Assembly: GCF_019449275.2 (NCBI RefSeq) | Contig: NZ_JAHZQZ020000020.1 | Span: 62,001-126,000, forward strand | Reading direction: 5' to 3' | Source: Microbacterium sp. HD4P20 | Lineage (GTDB): Bacteria; Actinomycetota; Actinomycetes; Actinomycetales; Microbacteriaceae | DNA length: 64,000 bases | In this document: piece after piece, positions 18,367 to 25,749 of the stretch | How positions within the stretch are numbered: position 1 is the first letter of the stretch | Layout: each line of letters opens with the position of its first letter | Notes under the pieces: generated by a model | The model's input: only the letters and a program-made list of their open reading frames with translations | What the model was told of the DNA's origin: nothing | Database searches by the model: none | Program-made: the position numbers and the translations under genes

Positions 18367-18786
18367 ATGGATGCTGAGGCGCGGGTGTGGCGCGATGCGC
18401 GGCTGTGGCTCGTCGTCTATGTCGTGGCGCTCGCGCTCGTCGCGTTCTGGCCGGTTCCCGTCGATCGCGGGGCGCAGGGGCTGCTGGCCGCGATCACGCG
18501 GGCGGTGCCCTTCCTGACGTATGACGTGATCGAGACCGCGGCGAACGTGGTGTTGTTCGTGCCGCTGGGTGCGTTGCTGGCGCTGGTGCTGCCGCGGCGT
18601 GCGCCGGTCGTGCTCGGCATTGCGCTGGCCGCGACGGTCGTGATCGAGGTCGCCCAGGCCGTGCTGCTGCCTGAGCGGACGCCGAGTCTGCGGGACATCC
18701 TGGCGAACCTGTGCGGCGCGGCGGTGGGTCTGGGCGTCGTGCTGCTGCTTCGACGGCGTCAGCGCCCCGTGAGCCCCGTTCGTTGA
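18367..18786 (+). CDS. VanZ-like membrane protein
   Basis: The 139-residue protein has four hydrophobic segments and the VanZ-family pattern ETAANVVLFVPLGALLAL followed by E-x-x-Q and LLPERTPSLRDILANLCGA. VanZ relatives are linked to low-level teicoplanin resistance or to envelope processes, but the biochemical role is unknown. Its stop codon lies inside the first arm of the dispersed repeat at 18778-18873, so the natural C-terminus may have been reset by that element. Confidence 0.8.
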   Translation: MDAEARVWRDARLWLVVYVVALALVAFWPVPVDRGAQGLLAAITRAVPFLTYDVIETAANVVLFVPLGALLALVLPRRAPVVLGIALAATVVIEVAQAVLLPERTPSLRDILANLCGAAVGLGVVLLLRRRQRPVSPVR

Positions 18787-18873
18787 GCGAGGAGCTGTAG
18801 CGACGAGACGAGACGCCTTTGGGCTTCGTGGGAGGTTCGGGGTGTTTCGTCTCGCTTCGCTCGCTCAACGACC
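18778..18873. repeat. Dispersed repeat, inverted pair (site 1)
   Basis: One arm, CGTTCGTTGAGCGAGGAG..., starts at 18778. The opposite arm, TTTCGTCTCGCTTCGCTCGC..., runs to 18873 with about 25 bases between them. The arms are reverse complements apart from a few changes, so the pair can fold into a cruciform or hairpin like a bacterial REP/BIME element. Confidence 0.85.
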
Positions 18874-18905
18874 GAGGGCGCGAGTAGAGGACGCGAGGGG
18901 CGCGG

Positions 18906-20243
18906 TCAGGCGGCGTAGTCGAAGCGGGCACGACCGCCGAGGCGCGGAGTGCGGGCGGAGTCGACGTGGGCAGGCGGAATGAACCACACGCGTGCCCTGG
19001 TGCCGGCGCCGTCGATGCGGATGTCCCAGCCGTTGTCGTGGATCCGGTGATGGCAGGACTCGCAGAGCAGCACCCCGTTGGAGAGGTCTGTCGGTCCGGC
19101 ATCCCTGGCCCACCATCGGATGTGGTGGGCCTTGGTATGGGACGGTGGTGCGCCGCACATGGCGCAGCCGCCGTCACGTTCGACGAGCGCCAGCCTCTGA
19201 GGCTCGGTGTAGAGGCGCTTCCGGCGGCCCCAGTCGAGGATTTCGCTCTCGGAGCCGAACACGCACGAGATGATGCCGCCGCCGCCGGCCATGCGCCGCG
19301 CGGTGGCGACCGAGATCGGCTGGGTGAGCCCGTCGATGGTGGCGTATCCGGTCTCGTTCACGAGGTCGGTGTGGTCGATGCGCACCACCACGGTCGCCCC
19401 CTGGGAGGGGAGGTCCTTGCCGGCGCAGCCGAGGGCATGCGCGGCCAGGTGGGCGAGCGCGTCGGCCTGAAGTTGCGGGATCGTGGGGCGTGCAGCATCC
19501 GGTGCGTTCTCATCCCGCTGCGCGGCGAGCTGGGCGCTCACGTACGTCTCGATGTAGGCCTTGACGGGGGCACCGTGCTCGGGGTCGAACTTGCTGTTGA
19601 CGACGAGCATGCCGTTGCGGTCTTCGTACATGTGCGTGGACCGCTCGGCGCGCAGCTCGTCTTCGCGGCGAGCCACGCCCGCCGGGTCGAGAAAGGCCTC
19701 GGCGCGTGCGACGAGCTTCGAGAATTGGTCGGCGGCAAGTCCCGGCGCCTTCTCGACGAGGGTTCGTTCGGCCTCGGTGAGCGCGTCGGGTTCGGCGCGC
19801 AGCGCGACACGGTCGAGCATCGTGATGATCGCGCTCGCGGCGGGGGAGCCGATGAGGCCAGCCTCGAGTGCCGCGGCGACGAACGGATGCCGTGCCGGCT
19901 TGGTCTCGCCGGTCAGAGTCATGCGCGGCGCGGTCGCTTCACCGACCTTGACCAGGCGTGCTGCCTCGCCCGAACCGGAACCGGTCACCGACGCGATCAG
20001 CGCGGTGGGGTTGCGGAAGCCCTGCGTCTTCGCCAGCCCGGCCGGGCCCAGCTCCGGACGGGACTGTCGCGCGATCTCTGCCGCCACCCGCGCCCGGCCC
20101 GCGTCGAGCAATCGCTGCGCCTCTGCCAGGCCCTCCATCAGCTTCATCAGTGCGCCCGGCGCTAGAGACTCGATCGCCTGCTCGCCCCACACCGCGCGCG
20201 CGGAATCCACCGCTGCGACGAGGGGAGCGAGGTGATCGGTCAC
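18906..20243 (-). CDS. DUF222 / HNH endonuclease family protein (copy 1)
   Basis: This 445-residue protein has the helical DUF222 region over about the first 300 residues and a C-terminal HNH nuclease: CAMCGAPPSHTKAHHIRWW, then NGVLLCESCHHRIHDNGW, with the Cys pairs of a structural zinc. The family corresponds to the 13E12 repeat proteins of mycobacteria, which are often multicopy and LexA-linked. The GTG at 20243 is chosen because TACATT lies six bases before it. A second copy lies at 59539-60855. Confidence 0.85.
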   Translation of the reverse strand: MTDHLAPLVAAVDSARAVWGEQAIESLAPGALMKLMEGLAEAQRLLDAGRARVAAEIARQSRPELGPAGLAKTQGFRNPTALIASVTGSGSGEAARLVKVGEATAPRMTLTGETKPARHPFVAAALEAGLIGSPAASAIITMLDRVALRAEPDALTEAERTLVEKAPGLAADQFSKLVARAEAFLDPAGVARREDELRAERSTHMYEDRNGMLVVNSKFDPEHGAPVKAYIETYVSAQLAAQRDENAPDAARPTIPQLQADALAHLAAHALGCAGKDLPSQGATVVVRIDHTDLVNETGYATIDGLTQPISVATARRMAGGGGIISCVFGSESEILDWGRRKRLYTEPQRLALVERDGGCAMCGAPPSHTKAHHIRWWARDAGPTDLSNGVLLCESCHHRIHDNGWDIRIDGAGTRARVWFIPPAHVDSARTPRLGGRARFDYAA

Positions 20244-20258
20244 AGAACTAATGTACGA
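20243..20258 (-). promoter_or_regulatory. LexA-like box over the -10 of DUF222-HNH copy 1
   Basis: On the minus strand the sequence TCGTACATTAGTTCTG fits the actinobacterial SOS pattern TCGAAC-N4-GTTCGA with one mismatch on the left and two on the right. It overlaps the -10 TACATT and ends at the start codon, a good place for repression. The second copy of this gene family has a better match in the same position. Confidence 0.5.
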
Positions 20259-20322
20259 GAGTCCTCCGACATTCGGCGCGCCCAATGTCGTACCTGTGGA
20301 TAACCCAGAAGGGCCCTGACGC

Positions 20323-21222
20323 CTACCGCAGCGTGGGGTCGGGGTCGTTCCACTTCTCGACACCCTGCACCACCCAGAACGCGAAGAACAGCACGAGCGC
20401 GGCTGTCTCGATGATGAGCACGACCGGGATGCCGTGGGGGTCGGCCAGCGCGAGCAGAAGGATGTACGCCACCAGCACGAGCGCCAGCCCCACGGCGATC
20501 GCGGTGTACAGCACCCGGTACACCCGCTCCGGCGGAACGGTGCGTCGCGGGAAGGCGCTGCGCACAGCCACCGCGGCGAACAGCGCGAAGAACGCCACGG
20601 TCGCGACGAAGTGCCCGTACTCGAGGAACGTGCTGCGCGCGAACGCCCAGGTCAGCCCCACGGAGACCAGCACGACCACCGCGACCACGAGCGAGAACCG
20701 GATCGCGGCGAGCGAGACCTGCCGAAGCGCAGCGAGCAGCACGGCTACCAGCACCGTGATCGTGCCGACCACGAGGTAGGTGCCGACGCCGTTGGCGGCA
20801 TCCGGTTCGTACTCCGCAGGAAAGCAGCGCTGCGTGCACGAGGCGACGACTCCGGGGACCGACCCGGCGGCCACCGGGGTGGGGACCACGGCGATCAGCG
20901 GCGCGAACAGGGCCGCGGCATCCAGCAGCCCCCGTTCGGCACCACGGCCCGAGAGCGCGAAGAGGGCGAGGGCTGCGGCGATGAGGGCTCCGACGAACGC
21001 GTTGCGCGCGGGAGTGTAGAAGTAGTCGCTCACCGAGGAGAGCCAGCCGACGCCCCCCGCGGCCCCTCCACTCGCCGCTGGCGCGTCGAGCGGAGCCTCC
21101 GGCAGCGTGGGCCCAGCCGCGGCCAGGCCCACCGCGACGAAGATGACCACGACCGTGCCGGCGAGCCCGATGCGCAGGTAGCGGTAGGTGCGCTCGAGCG
21201 ACGTCGACAGGGGGACCGTCAT
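20323..21222 (-). CDS. Multi-pass membrane protein, function unknown
   Basis: The 299-residue protein has about eight hydrophobic segments. A Pro/Ala/Gly-rich extracytoplasmic loop (about residues 40-65) and a loop with two cysteines (SCTQRCFPAEYEPD, about residue 125) that could form a disulfide are visible. The overall pattern recalls DUF998-type proteins, but I cannot assign it. The start MTVPLSTSLERTY at 21222 is chosen because TATGGT lies seven bases upstream; an in-frame ATG at 21234 would overlap that -10. Confidence 0.65.
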   Translation of the reverse strand: MTVPLSTSLERTYRYLRIGLAGTVVVIFVAVGLAAAGPTLPEAPLDAPAASGGAAGGVGWLSSVSDYFYTPARNAFVGALIAAALALFALSGRGAERGLLDAAALFAPLIAVVPTPVAAGSVPGVVASCTQRCFPAEYEPDAANGVGTYLVVGTITVLVAVLLAALRQVSLAAIRFSLVVAVVVLVSVGLTWAFARSTFLEYGHFVATVAFFALFAAVAVRSAFPRRTVPPERVYRVLYTAIAVGLALVLVAYILLLALADPHGIPVVLIIETAALVLFFAFWVVQGVEKWNDPDPTLR

Positions 21223-21229
21223 GGCCCCG

Positions 21230-21235
21230 ACCATA
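21230..21235 (-). promoter_or_regulatory. Candidate -10, leaderless membrane protein gene
   Basis: TATGGT on the minus strand (21235 to 21230) is followed by seven bases and the ATG at 21222. Confidence 0.45.
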
Positions 21236-21273
21236 CCGGTGCCCGCGGACGCCCCCGGGTCGCCACCGCCCCC

Positions 21274-21427
21274 CGTTCGTTGAGCGAGGAGCGAAGCGAC
21301 GAGACGAAACGCCTCGAGCTAACGAGCGGGTCGGGGCGTTTCGGCTCGCTTCGCTCGCTCAACGAGCGGGTGGGGACGCGCTCAACGAGCGGAGCCGGAT
21401 CGGACGGACCCGCACTCAACGAGCGGA
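21274..21427. repeat. Dispersed repeat, inverted pair plus fragments (site 2)
   Basis: A full arm (CGTTCGTTGAGCGAGGAGCG onward) and its inverse (GCGTTTCGGCTCGCTTCGCT onward, ending CTCAACGAGCGGG) are joined by a ~20-base spacer. Two more partial copies (CTCAACGAGCGG) trail to 21427. The block separates a membrane protein gene from the LPxTG/DUF4012 unit. Confidence 0.85.
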
Positions 21428-21445
21428 ACCCCGTGAAACCGCGAG

Positions 21446-22006
21446 TCAGTCCGAGTCGCGTCGGCGGCGCACGATGGCGGCGATGCCGAGTGCCGCACCC
21501 GCGGCGATGAGGGCGCCGCCACCGATCCACAGGCCGAGCATCGACGAGCTGTCGAGTCCGGTCACGGGCAGGCCGTCGGCGCCAGTGATCGAGACGGCGG
21601 CGGTGCCGCCGGCCGAGGTCGACGAGATGGCGGCGATGTTGTAGGTGCCGGTCGCGTTGGCCGGCATCGTGATGCCCACGCGGGGGAGCGACCCGTCCGC
21701 CCCGGACGAGACGACCTCGCTCGCCGTGGTGATCGCGAAGCGCACCATGCCGATCGTGGCGGCCGCGCCGTTCTCACCGGTGATCGTGACGGTGACGCTC
21801 TCGTTGCCCGAGAAGGTTCCGGCCGCGCATTCGAAGGCGATGGTCGAGCCGGGCTCGGCGGTCGCGGGGCTGGTGGTGCAGGCGCCGGACGGCGGGTAGA
21901 TCGTTGAGGCCTGCGCGGCAGCCGGAGCGCCGAAGACCGCGAGGGTCGCCACTGCGGCTACGAGGGCGGCGCGGCGCGCGGTACGCAGACGTGTGGCTAT
22001 CATCAT
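21446..22006 (-). CDS. LPxTG-type cell wall-anchored protein
   Basis: The 186-residue protein has an N-terminal signal peptide (cleavage near AAAQAS) and an Ig-like or beta-rich central part. The C-terminal sorting signal is LPVTG, then a hydrophobic stretch, then RRRR. It should be attached to peptidoglycan by a sortase; no sortase gene is in the window. Its ATG at 22006 lies seven bases after the stop of the DUF4012 gene, whose last codons contain its ribosome binding site. The two are thus one operon. Confidence 0.82.
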   Translation of the reverse strand: MMIATRLRTARRAALVAAVATLAVFGAPAAAQASTIYPPSGACTTSPATAEPGSTIAFECAAGTFSGNESVTVTITGENGAAATIGMVRFAITTASEVVSSGADGSLPRVGITMPANATGTYNIAAISSTSAGGTAAVSITGADGLPVTGLDSSSMLGLWIGGGALIAAGAALGIAAIVRRRRDSD

Positions 22007-22013
22007 GCTGATC

Positions 22014-23801
22014 CTACGGAGTGGCGCAGGTCGAAGCAACTTGCTCGGGCACGGTGATCGTGGGCGTGCTCACGACCTCGATCGTCGGGGCGCCGGCGGT
22101 CGAGGTGTGGGCGGTGATCGCTGCGGTCATGGACTGCCCGGGGGCGAGGTCGACCGAGAGGCTCACGACCCGCCGCCCCGCGTGCATGCCGCCGCCGAAT
22201 CCCGACCCGTCAGAGGTGGTCGCATCCGCCAGCTCCCAGCCCTCGGGCAGATACACGTACGCCACCGTCCGGGTGACGCCTGCGGGCACACCGAAGTTTC
22301 CGCCGCCAGTGATGTAGTCCGGGAGCGAAGCGGCATCCGCGGGCGCATTGTTGGCGATGGTGACCGACATGGTCGCATCGCCGACGGCCAGCCCCGAGGT
22401 ATCCACGCTGCACTCGTTCCACGTGACGGTGCTCGTGGCGGTCTGGTAGAAGTCCATCTTCGAGCCGGTGCCGTCGTTGAGGTACACGCCGAAACGCGCG
22501 GTGGCGGCATCCGTCACCGGCAATCCCCCGGCGAGCGTCGTGTCGGCCAGAAGCGCCTGCTCGTCTTCGTGAGCGCTCCACAGCAGCAGGCGGCGCTCGT
22601 CGCCGGCCCTCCCCAGCGCCTGCACCAGCGCGGCCGGGTCGACGCCGCCGTTGGAGAGCCGGTCGAACACCATCGCGGCCGCGCCGGCGAAGAAGAGATC
22701 CTGATCGGCGGGGCGCTCGTAGCGGTGATACACCTCGTTGAGCAGCAGGGGCACCGCGGATTCGGTCGTCAGCACGTCGCCGGTGGGCAGCTCGATCGGT
22801 CCGGTGGCGGCGAGAAGATACGACAGAGCCACCGGGTCGAGCGCGATGACGCCGTCGACCTGCTGGCCGCCGTGCTCGCGGGCCCACATCTCGCGCGCCA
22901 GCGCTGCCGAGACGGCGAAGTCGGGCACCTGGGTGACGTTCTGGATCCAGCGGCCCGGTCGCTCGCCGTAGATCGGCGTGATCTCATCGCCGAGGGGCAG
23001 CACCGAGGTGTCGTAGCGGCTGTAGTCGCTCGAGGACTCCTGCGCCGCAAGGCTCAGCGCGCCGCCGTCGGTGTGCAAGAGCGCCATGGCACCGGGGATG
23101 CCGCCGAGCGAGCGCCACTCGGCGTTGTTCTGGAACAGCACCAGGTAATTGCGGGGGCCTTCGGCGCCGAGCATGGCGGGCAGCAGCGTGGTCGCTCGCG
23201 AAAGGGCGTCGGTCGCAACGCCGGTCTCGGCGAGCAGGGCGTCGACCTGGTCGACGGCATCGCGCACGGGAGACAGCAGCGGGGCGCGATCGATGGCCGA
23301 GACGGATGCCGCGGCACCCGTGATTCCGTCGGCGGCCGTGTGCGCGGCATCCTGAATCTGCGTGATCGCGGTCAGGTCGATGCGACCGCCCTGCGGGGTG
23401 AGGGCCTCGACCGAGAATCCCGAGGCCGCGTCTGCCAGTGGGGCGAGGGCCGTCGAGGCGATGTCGTCGAGGGATGCCGCCACGGTCGACACGGCCGAGA
23501 GCTGCGGGCCGATCCACGGGACTCCCTCGGCCAGTCGCCACACCGGGTCGGAGGTGAGGTCGTGCGCGGCGGCCGTGTGGGGTGCGATGTCGGCGACGAC
23601 GTCGGCGGCAGCTGCCGGGTCGGACAGTTGAGAGCCGACACCGGATGCCGCGGCCTGCGCATCGCGCAGGTGACCGTAGGCGAGGGCACCGCGCACGCCG
23701 ATCCAGGCGATCACGAGAACGGCGGCGATGAGCACGCCGGCGAGGATCCAGGCGAAGACGCGACCCGCTGTGCGCGCAGAGGAGGGCAGCGGGGAAGTCA
23801 C
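22014..23801 (-). CDS. DUF4012 domain protein, membrane-anchored
   Basis: The 595-residue protein has one N-terminal membrane segment (residues 17-38) and a large extracytoplasmic region. The stretch RNYLVLFQNNAEWRSLGGIPGA and the later LLLNEVYHRYE and DGTGSKMDFYQ patterns are those of DUF4012, a family often found beside exopolysaccharide genes; its biochemistry is not established. It is followed directly by the LPxTG protein gene, so both products are exposed on the cell surface and may interact. Confidence 0.82.
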   Translation of the reverse strand: MTSPLPSSARTAGRVFAWILAGVLIAAVLVIAWIGVRGALAYGHLRDAQAAASGVGSQLSDPAAAADVVADIAPHTAAAHDLTSDPVWRLAEGVPWIGPQLSAVSTVAASLDDIASTALAPLADAASGFSVEALTPQGGRIDLTAITQIQDAAHTAADGITGAAASVSAIDRAPLLSPVRDAVDQVDALLAETGVATDALSRATTLLPAMLGAEGPRNYLVLFQNNAEWRSLGGIPGAMALLHTDGGALSLAAQESSSDYSRYDTSVLPLGDEITPIYGERPGRWIQNVTQVPDFAVSAALAREMWAREHGGQQVDGVIALDPVALSYLLAATGPIELPTGDVLTTESAVPLLLNEVYHRYERPADQDLFFAGAAAMVFDRLSNGGVDPAALVQALGRAGDERRLLLWSAHEDEQALLADTTLAGGLPVTDAATARFGVYLNDGTGSKMDFYQTATSTVTWNECSVDTSGLAVGDATMSVTIANNAPADAASLPDYITGGGNFGVPAGVTRTVAYVYLPEGWELADATTSDGSGFGGGMHAGRRVVSLSVDLAPGQSMTAAITAHTSTAGAPTIEVVSTPTITVPEQVASTCATP

Positions 23802-23852
23802 CGCACTACCCTACGATGCCCGCCCGAGCGTTGCCCGCCCTCGTCGCTGCAC

Positions 23853-25727
23853 CTAGGTGACGGCGGCGCGCGGCTTCGGCCGGGTACGGATGCCGGGAGC
23901 CGGCGGTTCACCGGTCGTGCCCGAGTACACCTCGAACAGCGGTTCGAGGGCGTCGATGGTGGGGTGAAGCGGCGCCGGCGTGGAGTCTAGGAGCGGGTTG
24001 GGGCCGAGCGCGCTGGCGGCGGGTTCGACCAGTGGCACGGCGAAGCCGCGCGAGGGCGTAGGCGGCAGAGCCGCGTTCGACCGGGCGAGGATCTGCCACT
24101 TCGAGAGGTACTCGACGGGTTTCCAGGGTGCGATATTTCCCGGTGCGAGGTTGAGCTGGTGCGCCCAGAGTTCCAGCCGCAGCTTTCGGATCTGGCGGGG
24201 GTGACTCCAGGCGATGTTCACCTCGGTGTCGACCGCGAACCCGCGGCTGTTGAGGTTGGCGGTTCCGATCGTCGCGAAGACGTCATCGACGAGCATGATC
24301 TTGCTGTGCACGTAGATGGGTGGTGTGTCGGGTAGTGAGGGAATGGTCGGGGTCTTCGTGCGCATCGTGAAGAAGCCGGCTCTCTTGGTCGCCGTGAGGT
24401 CGGCGATCAGCTCGGCGCGGATCACGCGGCCGCGATGCGTGAAGGGGTCACTGAGGTCTTCCTCCGGCCGTTCCGGCAGCACCACGATGACCCGCAGGGC
24501 CGGCGATGCCGCGAGGGCCTTCTTCAGCCAGTCGCCCACCTTCGCCGAGCGAAAGTACTGGTTCTCGATGTAGATGTAGCGCTTGGCGCTGAGAATGGCG
24601 GCTTCATAGGATTCTTCGATGTCGCCGCGCAGGACGTCGGGCAGCGGTGGCAGACCCGACCCGGCTGGTGGATCGTCGAGGAGGCCGGCGAAGGTGCGGA
24701 CGAGCTGGACGACCGAGGTGTGAGGTCTGGACTTCGGCATTGGTGCGACCACGACCTGGTTCGCAGGGCCGAGGGGGAGCTCGCCGAACGGGGGAGCGAG
24801 CGGGTTGCGGCCGGCGATGTACGAGACGGAGACTCCGTAGTACAGGTTCCAGATCCCCTGGAAGAACCGCGAGAAGTCGCCGACGATGTCGCCTTCGAGC
24901 ATGCAGTTGACGTCATGGGTCAACCCCCTCGGGTCGGGCACCTCATGCTCTTCGCCGTCGAGGATGCGGCCGTTGAGATTGCTGCCGCCGACGACCGCTT
25001 TCAGGCCGTCGATGATCGCGAGTTTCACGTGGTGGCTGGCTGGGCACATCGCGCGGGGCAAGGATCCGCGCGAGACGAACGGGTCGGCCACGGCGGCGGT
25101 GAACTCGATGTCGGCCCACAGCCCGGGCGAGTTGGAGAACTGTGCGACAGCACCCACGCGATCAGTCTTGGCCATGGCGTTCAGAGCCTTGATCACCTGC
25201 TTCAGTTGTCGATCCTGCACCCGTCGCATCACCTCGGGGCTGGAAGTCGTGAGCCCCTGCAAGGAGTCGGGGGTGAATTCCGAGCTCGGCAGGGCGCAGA
25301 CAACCTGGAACTTGTCTCGATCGAAACCGGGGTCGCCCGAGGCGCGGGCATCGGCCGCCACGACGAGCCGGCGGTAGGCCGCCCAGCTCTGCAGGTGGCG
25401 TACGGGGTCACCCAACGGCTCCACGTCGGTGAGGAAGACCCGCACGTCCACCCCGGCGGCGGCGGCCTCGAGCAAGAGCTCTCCGAACTGTGTGAATCCG
25501 ACTGCCCTCGCTGCGCGCGACTGCACGGGGAGCGCTGGTTCCAGGTGCCAGTACGCGAGGTGGATCGAGTCGGCGGCACCCAGAATCGCCTCCTCGATGG
25601 CGACCGCCGTCGCGGTGCCGTCGATCACCGGGGTGACGTGACAGCTTCGACGCGGCGGCGGCCGGAAGTGGTGGTCGGCGCCGGTCTGCTCGGGCAGGAA
25701 TCCCGCCGGCATCGAGGTTCGCGCCAT
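23853..25727 (-). CDS. Phospholipase D-like protein with two HKD motifs
   Basis: The 624-residue protein carries both catalytic HxKx4D motifs. The first is His233-Lys235-Asp240 followed by GGSN; the second is His474-Lys476-Asp481 followed by GTANLNSRG. Both halves of the active site are therefore intact. The layout (FxxGIWN, IENQYFRS before the second motif) is that of phosphatidyl-transferring PLDs rather than nucleases. There is no signal peptide. It starts 22 bases after the stop of the large gene upstream, so the two are probably one operon. Confidence 0.85.
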   Translation of the reverse strand: MARTSMPAGFLPEQTGADHHFRPPPRRSCHVTPVIDGTATAVAIEEAILGAADSIHLAYWHLEPALPVQSRAARAVGFTQFGELLLEAAAAGVDVRVFLTDVEPLGDPVRHLQSWAAYRRLVVAADARASGDPGFDRDKFQVVCALPSSEFTPDSLQGLTTSSPEVMRRVQDRQLKQVIKALNAMAKTDRVGAVAQFSNSPGLWADIEFTAAVADPFVSRGSLPRAMCPASHHVKLAIIDGLKAVVGGSNLNGRILDGEEHEVPDPRGLTHDVNCMLEGDIVGDFSRFFQGIWNLYYGVSVSYIAGRNPLAPPFGELPLGPANQVVVAPMPKSRPHTSVVQLVRTFAGLLDDPPAGSGLPPLPDVLRGDIEESYEAAILSAKRYIYIENQYFRSAKVGDWLKKALAASPALRVIVVLPERPEEDLSDPFTHRGRVIRAELIADLTATKRAGFFTMRTKTPTIPSLPDTPPIYVHSKIMLVDDVFATIGTANLNSRGFAVDTEVNIAWSHPRQIRKLRLELWAHQLNLAPGNIAPWKPVEYLSKWQILARSNAALPPTPSRGFAVPLVEPAASALGPNPLLDSTPAPLHPTIDALEPLFEVYSGTTGEPPAPGIRTRPKPRAAVT

Positions 25728-25749
25728 TCACACCCCGGCCGCGTGCATG

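Noticed and set aside
21993..23990. 665-residue plus-strand frame opposite the DUF4012 gene
   Set aside because: Low-complexity Arg/Gly/His composition without domains; the minus strand encodes a recognisable protein with a membrane anchor.
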